Assembly: GCA_902805975.1 (NCBI GenBank) | Contig: CADCUT010000056.1 | Location: 1-44,660 of the forward strand | Reading direction: 5' to 3' | DNA: 44,660 nucleotides | DNA from: an uncultured Rubrobacteraceae bacterium | GTDB taxonomy: Bacteria; Actinomycetota; Rubrobacteria; Rubrobacterales; Rubrobacteraceae | In this document: positions 31,046 through 39,356 of the stretch, piece after piece | How the letters are laid out: the number at the start of each line of letters is the position of its first letter | Position numbering within the stretch: the first letter of the stretch is position 1 | Notes under the pieces: model-generated | What the model was told of the DNA's origin: nothing | The model's database searches: none | What the model saw: only the letters and a program-made list of their open reading frames with translations | Program-made: the position numbers and the translations under genes

Positions 31046-32047
31046 GTGAACACTACGGGAACCGTAGGCTACGCGGCGATGTTCGAGCAGTTCCATCCGA
31101 CGGACCTGTTGGGGTGGTGCAAGACGGCAGAGGAGTCGGGGTTCTCGTCCGTGATGGCCTCCGACCACTTCCACCCGTGGACGCCCGAGCAGGGGGAGAG
31201 CGCCTTCGTGTGGAGCTGGATGGGCGCTCTGGGCGCGACGACCAACCTGCGCTTCGGGACCGGCGTCACGCCGCCGGGCTTCCGGTACCATCCCGCGATT
31301 ATCGCCCAGGCCGCCGCGACTCTAGAGGCCATGTACCCAGGGCGCTTCTGGCTCGGGCTCGGGGCCGGGGAGGCCCTCAACGAGCACGTCGTCGGCGAGT
31401 ACTGGCCGGAGGCCCCGACGCGGCTGCGCATCCTCATGGAGTCCATCGAGGTCATCAGGAGGCTCTTTACCGGCAAGGTCGTGAAATACACTGGGGACCA
31501 CATAAAGCTGGAGAGCGCGAGGCTCTACACCATGCCGGAGACGCCGCCCCCGATCTACGTGGCGACCGCCGGGCCGATCCAAAGTCGCCGCACCGGCGAG
31601 TTCTGCGACGGCATCATAACCGTGGGCGCCGCTGACGAGAAGATAAAGATGCTCATGGAGAAGTTCGAGGAGGGCGCCCGCCGCGCTGACAAGGACCCTT
31701 CCACGATGCCCCGCATGATACAGCTCCACGTCTCTTGGGCCGACAGCCAGCAGGAGGCCGAGGATCAGGCCGTCAAGGAGTGGCCCAACGGCGGGATGCC
31801 CTTCCCCAAGGGCGACATAAGAAATCCCGAGGACTTCGCCGCGATGGCGAAGCAGGTCTCCATCGAGAACTTCGCGAACCGCGTCCTGACCAGCGCCGAC
31901 CTCGACGAGCACCTCGAGCACGTCCAGCACTACGTGGAACTCGGCTTCGACGAAGTCTACGTCCACAACGTCGGCCGCAACCAGGAGGAGTTCATCCAGG
32001 CCTACGGCGAGCGCGTCATCCCCAAGCTGCGCTGGCCGGGGAGGTAG
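31046..32047 (+). CDS. F420-dependent luciferase-like oxidoreductase
   Basis: 333 residues from a GTG with GGAGGG upstream. Bacterial-luciferase-like TIM barrel: TVGYAAMFEQFHPTDLLGWCKTAEE, SVMASDHFHPWTPEQGESAFVWSWMGAL, GTGVTPPGFRYHPAIIAQAAATLEAMYPGRFWLGLGAGEALNEH. These match the TIGR03557-type F420-dependent G6PD-related group. The reaction is hydride transfer to or from F420; the substrate is unknown. An F420 user supports an actinobacterial host. It is probably monocistronic. Confidence 0.85.
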   Translation: MNTTGTVGYAAMFEQFHPTDLLGWCKTAEESGFSSVMASDHFHPWTPEQGESAFVWSWMGALGATTNLRFGTGVTPPGFRYHPAIIAQAAATLEAMYPGRFWLGLGAGEALNEHVVGEYWPEAPTRLRILMESIEVIRRLFTGKVVKYTGDHIKLESARLYTMPETPPPIYVATAGPIQSRRTGEFCDGIITVGAADEKIKMLMEKFEEGARRADKDPSTMPRMIQLHVSWADSQQEAEDQAVKEWPNGGMPFPKGDIRNPEDFAAMAKQVSIENFANRVLTSADLDEHLEHVQHYVELGFDEVYVHNVGRNQEEFIQAYGERVIPKLRWPGR

Positions 32048-32337
32048 CGTCCGCAAGGACCGACGAGGACACGTACGCTCGAACCCGGAGATCCGGCCTT
32101 CCAGGAGGCCCGAAGGACCTCTCGCTCGGCCCACCCGCCAACGTCGTCAGCGAGGAGTACGTTTTCGAGATCCAGACGGGGTGTGTCGGGGCGGACGCCA
32201 CTCCGTCTCCCGACATCCCTGGCCGGCGCCCGAGGGCACTCTTGAAACAGGTTGCGCCATACGATACAGTGCCCGCACCGTTTGCTAGGAATAGAGCAAG
32301 ATGTGGCGTTGGTAAACCGGGGAAGGGATAGATAGAT
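32048..32337. other. 290-bp spacer carrying the BCCT promoter
   Basis: No gene in the first 190 bases. Toward the transporter gene the DNA becomes AT-rich and includes the promoter listed separately. TAGGAATA at 32286-32293 also occurs at 40931-40938 in the second methylamine promoter. Confidence 0.5.
32234..32274 (+). promoter_or_regulatory. Promoter within an inverted repeat, for the BCCT transporter
   Basis: TTGAAA (32242-32247), 17-base spacer, TACAGT (32265-32270): a good housekeeping-type promoter. GGGCACT (32234-32240) and AGTGCCC (32268-32274) form a perfect 7-base inverted repeat around it, placing a repressor-type site over both elements. Confidence 0.55.
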
Positions 32338-33993
32338 ATGCAAAGGCCGGCAAGCCCGAGTGTAGACCCCACCGTGTTCTGGGTCGCGGCCGTTCTCTCG
32401 GCGGTGTTCGTGGCGTGGGGGGTGTTCTTCGCGGAGAGTTTGGCGGCCGTCTTCGACTCCGTCCTTTTCGGCTTTCTGGTGCCGAACTTCGGCTGGGTGT
32501 TCATCCTGTCGTCTTTCGGTTTTCTGGCTTTCTCGGTCTACCTGGCCTTTAGTCGCTACGGCAGGGTCAGGCTCGGCGGCGACGACGAGCAGCCGGAGTT
32601 CAGCACGGTGTCCTGGGTCGCGATGATGTTCAGCGCGGGGATGGGTATCGGGCTGATGTTCTTCGGGGTCGCGGAGCCCATGACCCACATGGGCGCTCCC
32701 CCGGGGGGAGCGGCTGAGCCCAACACCAGGGGTGCCGCCCAGGTCGCGATGGAGTACTCGTACTTCCACTGGGCGTTCCACCCGTGGGCTATCTACGCGA
32801 TCATGGGCCTGGCCCTCGCCTACTTCACTTTCCGCAAGGGGATGCCGAACCTCATAAGCACGGCGTTCCACCCGCTCCTCGGCGACAGGGTCTACGGGCC
32901 GGTCGGCAAGGCCATAGATATACTGGCGATCTTCGCCACCCTGTTCGGTTCGGCGACGTCGCTGGGTTTGGGGGCGTTGCAGATCAACGAGGGGCTCGAT
33001 GTCCTGTTCGGGTTCGGCGGGCGGGAGGCGGTGGGGCTTGCGATCGTGGTCATCGTCGTCCTTACCTTGTGCTTTATCGTCTCGGCGGTCAGCGGGGTGC
33101 ACCGCGGGATCCAGTGGTTGTCGAACACCAACATGGTCCTTGCGGTGTTTCTGCTGTTCTTCGTGTTCGTGTTGGGGCCGACGGTCTTTATCCTCGACAC
33201 CTTCGTGCAGTCCATCGGGGGCTACCTGGCGAACCTTATCCCGATGAGCTTCAGGACAGCCTCCTACGGGGACTCGGAGTTCGTATCGGGTTGGACCATC
33301 TTCTACTGGGCGTGGTGGATAAGCTGGGCGCCGTTCGTGGGCACCTTTATCGCCCGCATCTCGCGCGGTAGGACCATCCGGGAGTTCGTCGTCGGCGTGA
33401 TCCTCGTCCCGAGCGTGGTCAGCTTCGTGTGGTTCGCCATCCTCGGGGGTGCTGCCATCAACCTGCAACTCTCTGGAACCGCGAACATCGCCGACGCTGT
33501 GGCCGAGAGCCAGCCGGCGGCGCTCTTCGCCACCCTCGGCGCGTTCCCGCTCTCCGGCCTGATGTCCCTTATAGCCATAATCCTCGTAGCACTCTTCTTT
33601 ATCAGCGGGGCTGACGCGGCGGCGATGGTGATGGGCATGCTCTCGTCTAGGGGCGACATAAATCCCAGGGCGTGGACGGTCGTGGTGTGGGGCGTCTTTA
33701 CCGGGTCGGCGGCGGCGATCTGCCTGCTAGCCGGGGCGATACAGGGATCGGTGGACGCGGCGATAACCGCCCTCCAGTCGGTTGCTATCGCATCGGCGGC
33801 GCCGTTCGTGCTGATCCTGATCGGGCTGTGCTTCTCCCTCTTCAAGTCGCTGCGGACCGAGCGGCTGCCGGACCGACTCCCCGGGCCGTCGGCGCCGGAA
33901 CCTGGCAGGGCGATGTCCCGCCCCAGCGGGGCCCCCAACCCGCAGCAGATGTCCGCGGAGGGCCCCCAGGAACGCGACCAACGCCGCGCCTAG
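32338..33993 (+). CDS. BCCT family betaine/choline/carnitine transporter
   Basis: 551 residues with 12 expected membrane segments. Sodium-coupled BCCT signature: SAGMGIGLMFFGVAEPMTH (glycine motif as in BetP, not CaiT) and the Trp-rich WWISWAPFVGTFIARISRGRTIREF. Imports a quaternary ammonium compound such as glycine betaine or choline as osmolyte or carbon source. The C-terminal tail is short and only weakly basic, so osmosensing is uncertain. It lies upstream of the choline/methylamine genes, which suggests it supplies their substrate. The promoter is at 32242. Confidence 0.92.
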   Translation: MQRPASPSVDPTVFWVAAVLSAVFVAWGVFFAESLAAVFDSVLFGFLVPNFGWVFILSSFGFLAFSVYLAFSRYGRVRLGGDDEQPEFSTVSWVAMMFSAGMGIGLMFFGVAEPMTHMGAPPGGAAEPNTRGAAQVAMEYSYFHWAFHPWAIYAIMGLALAYFTFRKGMPNLISTAFHPLLGDRVYGPVGKAIDILAIFATLFGSATSLGLGALQINEGLDVLFGFGGREAVGLAIVVIVVLTLCFIVSAVSGVHRGIQWLSNTNMVLAVFLLFFVFVLGPTVFILDTFVQSIGGYLANLIPMSFRTASYGDSEFVSGWTIFYWAWWISWAPFVGTFIARISRGRTIREFVVGVILVPSVVSFVWFAILGGAAINLQLSGTANIADAVAESQPAALFATLGAFPLSGLMSLIAIILVALFFISGADAAAMVMGMLSSRGDINPRAWTVVVWGVFTGSAAAICLLAGAIQGSVDAAITALQSVAIASAAPFVLILIGLCFSLFKSLRTERLPDRLPGPSAPEPGRAMSRPSGAPNPQQMSAEGPQERDQRRA

Positions 33994-34002
33994 CGTTCGG
34001 AT

Positions 34003-34034
34003 TTCAGGGGACAGGATGGTCTTCGTCCCCTGAA
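34003..34034. terminator. Hairpin after the BCCT gene
   Basis: TTCAGGGGAC (34003-34012) and GTCCCCTGAA (34025-34034), a perfect 10-base stem with a 12-base loop, just downstream of the stop at 33993. There is no T run, so it could also be a repeat-family hairpin. Confidence 0.45.
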
Positions 34035-34132
34035 CCCCGGCCAGTAGTACGCGGCCCCCGGCACCGGGGGCCCGGAAGCGTGAACCGGCCGCGACGAGAC
34101 GTAACCCGCAGAGAGGGCCAGAAGGAGGAAGA

Positions 34133-34594
34133 ATGGGCAGAGCGCGCAATCCGTTCAGGGGACTCATAGACCACATGAGCGAGATGACCCGGATGCGGGA
34201 GTACGCCGAGGGCGGGGGGCAGGCACAGGAGGACCAGCGCAGAACCCACGCCACGGCGTGGGTACCTACCACCGACATATTCGCCAGGGGCAGCGATCTG
34301 GTGATCCGGTGCGAGCTCGCCGGCGTGTACCAGGAGGACATAGACGTCTCGCTCGCCAACGGCGTGCTGAGCATATCCGGCGAGCGCAGGAGCGAGCTGG
34401 AGGGGGAGGAGGTGGAGTTCTACACCCGGGAGCGCTTCTTCGGGCACTTCCGGCGCACCATCAACCTGCCCGAAGGCGTCTCCGAGAGCAAGATGGACGC
34501 CGGGTTCGTGAACGGCCTGCTGGAGATCACCATAGAGGGCGGCGCCAACCTGCCGGAGCCCCGGCGCGTCCGGATCCGAAGCCAGGTCGATTGA
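34133..34594 (+). CDS. Hsp20/alpha-crystallin small heat shock protein
   Basis: 153 residues. The alpha-crystallin domain (about 40-145) is clear: WVPTTDIFARGSDLVIRCELAGVYQEDIDVSLANGVLSISGERR, FFGHFRRTINLPEGVSESKMDAGFVNGLLEITI. ATP-independent chaperone holding unfolded proteins in large oligomers. A C-terminal IXI motif is not obvious. AGGAGG lies just before the ATG. No HAIR or CIRCE operator is seen upstream. Isolated between the transporter and the IclR gene. Confidence 0.93.
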   Translation: MGRARNPFRGLIDHMSEMTRMREYAEGGGQAQEDQRRTHATAWVPTTDIFARGSDLVIRCELAGVYQEDIDVSLANGVLSISGERRSELEGEEVEFYTRERFFGHFRRTINLPEGVSESKMDAGFVNGLLEITIEGGANLPEPRRVRIRSQVD

Positions 34595-34952
34595 GCTGGC
34601 CGGACCCCGGGCGATTCTCCGATGATCCGCATCTCTTTGGGTCCGGGCGGCAACCCCGCGGGCGGGAGAGGCGGAGTGCGCCGCTCAACGCGCCCGTCAG
34701 GAGGCGATGAGCCTGTTAACCGGCGAGCGTCAGCGGACCGGAGGCTGCGCGGTCCAAAAGGCAACGGCGCCGCCCACGGTTACCCACCTCAAGATCGAGC
34801 GTAGGCTCAGAGCAGCGGCGCGTTTGCTCTGATAGAGGCGGCGGTAGCCGACGCGGAAGCATAGAGGTAGCCCTCGTCCGGAGCGGCAAGCGGGGCTTGA
34901 TGTGGTATTGTCAACGGATTATGGGTTTCGTGTCAGATCCCGGACGGTTCTC
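34595..34952. other. 358-bp spacer before the IclR gene
   Basis: No gene. A weak promoter, TTGATG (34897-34902), 17 bases, TATGGG (34920-34925), overlaps an alternative GTG start at 34902, which favours starting translation at 34953. TTGTCAA (34908-34914) is a small palindrome similar in type to TTGACACAA at 35936. Confidence 0.4.
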
Positions 34953-35723
34953 GTGCTGAAAACGGTTGACCGCGCGTTGAGGCTTTTGCTGCTCTTCGAT
35001 GAGATCGATCGGGAGTACCGGGTTGGCGAGATAGCAAGCATGCTCGGCACTGACAAGAGCATCGCGTCCCGCCTGGCCGCCACGCTGGCCAAACGGGGGT
35101 TCCTCGAGCGGGCCCCGGGGAGCGAGGCCTTCCGGCTGGGTCCCGAGTTCGTCCGCCTCGGTATGCTCGCAGCGTCCAGCAGCCAGAACATGGTCGAACT
35201 GGCCAGGGTGCCAATGGAGAGGTTGGCCGAAGAGACGGGGGAGACGGTCAACCTGGCCCGCCTCGAGGACGGCAAGACCGTCAACATCGCCCAGGCCGAC
35301 GGGCCGCGTCTGGTCGGTGTTGGAGACTGGATCGGCTGGAGAACGGAGCCGCACACCACCGCAAACGGCAAGGTGCTGCTCGCGTTTATGGAAGACCCTA
35401 TAGGGACCCTCAACCTGCAAGATCCCCTAGAAGCGGTTACGGAACAGACGATCACCAGCGTCGCCGAACTTCGCTCCGAGCTCGAGCGCGTCAGATCCGA
35501 GCGCGCGGCCTTCACCATCGGCGAGCTCGAGGACGGGTTCAACGGCGTCGCGGTCCCCGTCCTGGACACGTCGGAACGCTGCCTGACCGTCCTTAGCGTC
35601 TCGGGGCCGGAGTACCGAATGCCCCCGGAACGCCTACCGGAGGTCGCCGCCCTCAGTAAGGCTGCCGCCGAGGACATCAGCGCCCGTCTGGGGAGAATCC
35701 CGCAGCGCGTCCTGCAACTCTGA
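34953..35723 (+). CDS. IclR family transcriptional regulator
   Basis: 256 residues from GTG (34953); a GTG at 34902 is in frame but lies in the promoter. N-terminal winged helix: VDRALRLLLLFDEIDREYRVGEIASMLGTDKSIASRLAATLAKRGFLER. C-terminal GAF-like effector domain (about 80-245): ETVNLARLEDGKTVNIAQADGPR, EPHTTANGKVLLAF, VAVPVLD. These regulators often sit beside and control catabolic operons. The next operon begins 606 bases downstream with a palindromic promoter; it is the most likely target. Effector unknown, perhaps choline or betaine-like. Confidence 0.9.
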   Translation: MLKTVDRALRLLLLFDEIDREYRVGEIASMLGTDKSIASRLAATLAKRGFLERAPGSEAFRLGPEFVRLGMLAASSSQNMVELARVPMERLAEETGETVNLARLEDGKTVNIAQADGPRLVGVGDWIGWRTEPHTTANGKVLLAFMEDPIGTLNLQDPLEAVTEQTITSVAELRSELERVRSERAAFTIGELEDGFNGVAVPVLDTSERCLTVLSVSGPEYRMPPERLPEVAALSKAAAEDISARLGRIPQRVLQL

Positions 35724-35933
35724 TCTAACGCGGCCCGCGCCCACCGCCCGGCCTACGCCGCTTGTCGGGGGCACCCGCCGGGCAACCCCCGCCCGACCGG
35801 CCCCAAACCGTCCGTACCCCTTCCTCCACCCTTTGCGGCCAACGGCGGGTGGGGTTCCCACCGGAACACTCGACGGTTCGCATGGCGCAACCCGGCGCTT
35901 CTTTTCGAACACGCCACCGAAATCCGAGAGGCT

Positions 35934-36002
35934 TATTGACACAATACCAGCTATGTGATAGAAGTTGGTTAATGAGCAACTGGTGCACAGTTCGCAACAT
36001 AG
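35934..36002 (+). promoter_or_regulatory. Promoter and operator module P1, shared with P2 at 40893
   Basis: TTGACA (35936-35941), 17 bases, TAGAAG (35959-35964). The -35 lies in the palindrome TATTG-ACA-CAATA (35934-35946). TATGT is at 35952. Downstream, GGTGCAC (35982-35988), four bases, CGCAACA (35993-35999) occurs with the same spacing in P2, 23 bases after the -10. AACTG-N5-CAGTT (35978-35992) overlaps it. The position downstream of the start favours repression. Confidence 0.65.
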
Positions 36003-36277
36003 ACGACGCGGTGGCGGCCGCGTCGTGGGGGCCGTCCGGCGACGCGTCTCGTGCGTGGGACGGTAACGCCTTCGGTCTGCTGCAGAGGTGGACAAAGGTG
36101 TTCAGGCGCGAGCTCGTTCGGTTCCTGTTGCTCCTGTTTTGTTGGGCTGCCGGACCTGACAGGCTGGTTCGTCGGGGCCGCATGCTCTGGTGGTCTCACG
36201 GGGCTTTCGGCAACAAGGGGTGCCTGTTCGGCGCGCAGTACCTCGCCGGGCGCCGCGCCCCGCCTTTCCTGCGTTAG
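35972..36277 (+). CDS. Possible leader ORF (101 aa), weak
   Basis: An ATG lies one or two bases after the predicted start of transcription, so it would be leaderless. The product is Trp- and Arg-rich with one hydrophobic run (VRFLLLLFCWAAG). Codon use is less GC-biased than that of neighbours. The operator motif is inside its first codons. It might be a chance ORF in a long leader; I list it only because the leader is otherwise unexplained. Confidence 0.2.
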   Translation: MSNWCTVRNIDDAVAAASWGPSGDASRAWDGNAFGLLQRWTKVFRRELVRFLLLLFCWAAGPDRLVRRGRMLWWSHGAFGNKGCLFGAQYLAGRRAPPFLR

Positions 36278-36330
36278 GAGCCGGCACAGGCGTCTATCAG
36301 GGCGCACAGAGCCTCAACGCAGGAGGATAC

Positions 36331-37815
36331 ATGCAAGACCAAGCTCGCCCCAACGTCGTGGTCATCGTTGCGGACACCTTCCGCCGGGACCATCTGGGGG
36401 CGTACGGCAACCCGTACATACACACGCCGAACCTCGACGCCTTCGCGCGTTCGTCGGTGGTGTTCGACCAGCACGTCATCTCTTCGTTCCCCACCATGCC
36501 TGCCAGGGCGGACATGCTTACGGGGAACTTCTCCTACACCTTCATGGGCTGGGAGCCCCTGTGGTTGACCCTGCACACGCTGCCGGGGCTCCTGTCATCG
36601 GCCGGGTACACGACGATGGGCATCGTGGACACACCGTACTTTGTCCGCAACCGGTTCGGTTACGACAGGGGCTTCGACGACTTTATCTGGGTGAGGGGGC
36701 AGGGGGACGACACCAGGCCCCACGAGCGCTCCGACTACCGCTCGACGTGGAGGTCGGAGTCCGACCGGCTCGTGGCGCGGACGATGACCGAGGCCGAGGG
36801 GTGGCTGGAGCGCCACCACGACGAGCAGTTCTTCCTGTACGTCGACACGTGGGACCCGCACGAGCCCTGGGACGCGCCCGAGTACTACACCGCCAAGTAC
36901 AGGCCCGGCTACGGCGGGCGCCAGATCTACCCCAGCTACGCGAACTGGAGGGAGGCCGGCCTCGAGGAAGACGACGTGGACCTCGCCCACGCGACGTACT
37001 GCGGCGAGGTGACGATGGTTGACTTCTGGATCGGCCGTCTACTGGCGAAGCTGGACGCGCTGAACCTGACGGACAACACCATCGTCTTCTTCGCCTCGGA
37101 CCACGGCTTCTACTTCGGCGAGCACGACTTTTTCGGCAAGGCCGAGTGGCTCAACACGCTCGACGCGGGGATCATAGACATCGCGCAGAACGCCAACGTG
37201 CCGGCGTGGCTCAGGGAGTCGTGGTTGCTGACCGTCGGCTGGTCGCCGCTCTACCAGGAGCTCACGAGGGTTCCCCTGATCGCGCGCGTCCCGGGGATGG
37301 AGCCTGGCCGCCGCTCGGCGATGACGACCGCGCCCGACCTTACGCCCACCATCCTCGAGTTGACGGGCATCGAGCGCCCTGGGCCCGAGGCTATGCAGGG
37401 GAGCTCGTTCGCGGACGTGCTCACCGGAAGACGGGATGAGCACCGGCCGTTCGTGGTCAGCTCGTGGCCGCTGTACTTCGCGGAAGGCGAGATGACCACC
37501 GCCGTGGATTCCCGGCCCCGGCGCATCGCGAGCTACATGCCGATCACCATCACCACCCCCGAGAGGTCCGTGATCCTCGGCGGGCCGACGGACACGCCGG
37601 AGATGTACGACCTGACCACCGACCCGCACGAGCAGGTCGACATCTGGGCCTCGCACGTCGACGAGGGCCGGGCCCTCATAGCCGACGCGATCTCGTTCAT
37701 GGAGCAGCAGGGGGCACCGGCGGAGTACCTGGAGCCCAGGAGGCAGGCCCTGGAGCGCGCCGCGGCTGACCCCGAACCGGTCTCCGCCAACCCCGGCGAG
37801 CCTTCGGAGGGTTAG
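36331..37815 (+). CDS. Sulfatase-like hydrolase with Thr at the nucleophile position
   Basis: 494 residues of the alkaline-phosphatase/sulfatase fold. Metal ligand Asp15 in VVIVADTFRRDHLG; the C-terminal site has FASDHGFYFGEHDFFGK (Asp257, His258, Lys270). Where sulfatases have Cys or Ser for formylglycine (C/S-x-P-x-R), this protein has T-M-P-A-R (Thr55 to Arg59) followed by ADMLTG. Thr cannot become formylglycine, but it is the nucleophile in phosphodiesterase and phosphotransferase branches of this superfamily (NPP, LtaS). With GMC and aldehyde dehydrogenase genes next, it may release choline from a phospho- or sulfo-ester. The ATG has GGAGG upstream. First gene of the operon. Confidence 0.85.
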   Translation: MQDQARPNVVVIVADTFRRDHLGAYGNPYIHTPNLDAFARSSVVFDQHVISSFPTMPARADMLTGNFSYTFMGWEPLWLTLHTLPGLLSSAGYTTMGIVDTPYFVRNRFGYDRGFDDFIWVRGQGDDTRPHERSDYRSTWRSESDRLVARTMTEAEGWLERHHDEQFFLYVDTWDPHEPWDAPEYYTAKYRPGYGGRQIYPSYANWREAGLEEDDVDLAHATYCGEVTMVDFWIGRLLAKLDALNLTDNTIVFFASDHGFYFGEHDFFGKAEWLNTLDAGIIDIAQNANVPAWLRESWLLTVGWSPLYQELTRVPLIARVPGMEPGRRSAMTTAPDLTPTILELTGIERPGPEAMQGSSFADVLTGRRDEHRPFVVSSWPLYFAEGEMTTAVDSRPRRIASYMPITITTPERSVILGGPTDTPEMYDLTTDPHEQVDIWASHVDEGRALIADAISFMEQQGAPAEYLEPRRQALERAAADPEPVSANPGEPSEG

Positions 37816-37817
37816 CC

Positions 37818-39356
37818 ATGGACCATACGGCGGAATTCGACTACCTCGTCCTCGGCGGCGGCACGGCGGGGGCCGTTGTGGCCGCCCGCCTCGCCGAGGA
37901 CCCCGAGACGAGCGTGTGCCTGGTAGAGGCCGGGCCATCCGACGAGGGAGACTGGCGGATACTCGAGCTCTGGAACTGGGTCAACCTGCTCGGCACGGAG
38001 CTCGACTACGACTACTTGATCGAGCCGCAGGAGCGGGGGAACGGCCTGATCCGTCACAGCCGCGGCAAGATGCTCGGCGGCTGCAGCTCGCACAACTCGG
38101 CCATCGCCTTCCGCACCCCGGACGTGGACCTGAGGATCTGGGAGAGGGCCGGCGCCACGGGCTGGGGGCCCGAGGATGCGCATCCGTACTTCGAGAGGCT
38201 CTTCGACCGCGTCAACATCGAGACGGTCTTTCCCGGCAACACCTGCTCCGAGGCCTTCGTGGCGGCGGCCCGGCAGGCCGGCTTCCCGCCCATCCGCTTT
38301 AACGAGGAGGAGCTCAGGGAGGGGGTGGGGTGGCTCCAGCTCAACGCGCGCGGGGCCATCCGGCAGTCGAGTTCGGTCGCCTACCTCCACCCCATCGGCG
38401 AGCTGCCGCCGAACCTCACGCTCCTGACGGATACAAAGGTCGACCGCATCCTCATCGACGACCACGGCGACGCGGTGGGCGCAGAGACTGACCGGGGCAC
38501 CATCCGCGCCCGTCGCGAGGTCGTCGTCTGCTGCGGCGCCTTCGACACGCCGAAGCTCCTTATGCTCTCCGGGATCGGCCCGGCTGACCACCTCTACGAC
38601 GTCGGCGTTCCGGTCGTGGCCGACGTGCCAGGCGTGGGCGAGCACCTCCTGGACCATCCCGAGGGGGTGGTGATGTGGGAGGCGACGAGGCCCGTACCCA
38701 CGATGTCGCGCCAGGGCTGGGAGGCGGCGCTTTTTGCCCGCACCGACCCTTCGGCCGGGGAGCCGGACGTGATGTTCCACTTCGGCACCAGCGCCTTCGA
38801 TCTCAACACTGTTCAACTCGGCTACCCGACCGCCGAGCAGGCGTTCTGCCTTACCCCGAACGTGATGCGCGCCAGGAGCGAGGGGGTCGTGCGGCTGCGC
38901 TCCGGGGACCCGGCGACCCCGCCCCTTATAGACTTCCGCTACTTCACGGACCCCGAAGGGTACGACGACCGGGTCATAACCGAAGGCGTCAAGCTCGCGC
39001 GCGCCATCGCCGCACAGCCTGCCCTTAGGCCCTGGGTCAAGCGCGAGCTCGCCCCCGGACCCAACGTCAGGACGGACGAGGAGATCTCCGAGTACGCCCG
39101 CCGCACGGCGAACACCGTCTACCACCCCGCGGGCACCTGCCGGATGGGTGCGGCGGACGACCCCGGCGCCGTGGTCGACCCGCAGCTGCGCGTCCGGGGT
39201 GTCGGCCGGCTGCGCGTCGCGGACGCCTCCGTCTTCCCGACCATGATAGGGACCAACCCCTGCATCACCTGCATGATGATCGGGGAGAAGTGCGCGGACC
39301 TCGTGAAGGAAGCGGCGCTCCCCACACCGCTGGCTGAAAGGAACCTCGTTATATGA
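37818..39356 (+). CDS. GMC oxidoreductase, choline-dehydrogenase-like
   Basis: 512 residues. FAD motif LVLGGGTAGAVVAARLAE, second GMC signature HSRGKMLGGCSSHNSAIAFR, and the catalytic C-terminus VYHPAGTCRMGA (His) with MIGTNPCITCMMIGEKCADLV (Asn). Oxidises an alcohol to an aldehyde, most likely choline to betaine aldehyde given the aldehyde dehydrogenase next door and the flavoprotein operon downstream. Length is slightly under BetA (about 550). It starts 3 bases after the previous stop and overlaps the next gene by four bases (ATGA). Other alcohols, such as polyethylene glycol types, remain possible. Confidence 0.85.
   Translation: MDHTAEFDYLVLGGGTAGAVVAARLAEDPETSVCLVEAGPSDEGDWRILELWNWVNLLGTELDYDYLIEPQERGNGLIRHSRGKMLGGCSSHNSAIAFRTPDVDLRIWERAGATGWGPEDAHPYFERLFDRVNIETVFPGNTCSEAFVAAARQAGFPPIRFNEEELREGVGWLQLNARGAIRQSSSVAYLHPIGELPPNLTLLTDTKVDRILIDDHGDAVGAETDRGTIRARREVVVCCGAFDTPKLLMLSGIGPADHLYDVGVPVVADVPGVGEHLLDHPEGVVMWEATRPVPTMSRQGWEAALFARTDPSAGEPDVMFHFGTSAFDLNTVQLGYPTAEQAFCLTPNVMRARSEGVVRLRSGDPATPPLIDFRYFTDPEGYDDRVITEGVKLARAIAAQPALRPWVKRELAPGPNVRTDEEISEYARRTANTVYHPAGTCRMGAADDPGAVVDPQLRVRGVGRLRVADASVFPTMIGTNPCITCMMIGEKCADLVKEAALPTPLAERNLVI

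Larger units (their letters stand above)
35724..36330. other. 606-bp leader and operator region of the choline-ester operon
   Basis: No confident gene. The first 200 bases are GC-rich; the promoter is at 35936, and from there a leader of about 360 bases runs to the sulfatase-like ATG. The leader holds a possible ORF (35972-36277). Confidence 0.55.

Noticed and set aside
32002-33468. Long minus-strand open frame of 488 codons
   Set aside because: It is opposite the BCCT transporter gene and has a low-complexity, His/Asp/Arg-rich product without motifs.
35725-36183. Minus-strand frame of 152 codons in the choline operon leader
   Set aside because: No ribosome binding site, no family, atypical composition; the region is better explained as promoter and leader.
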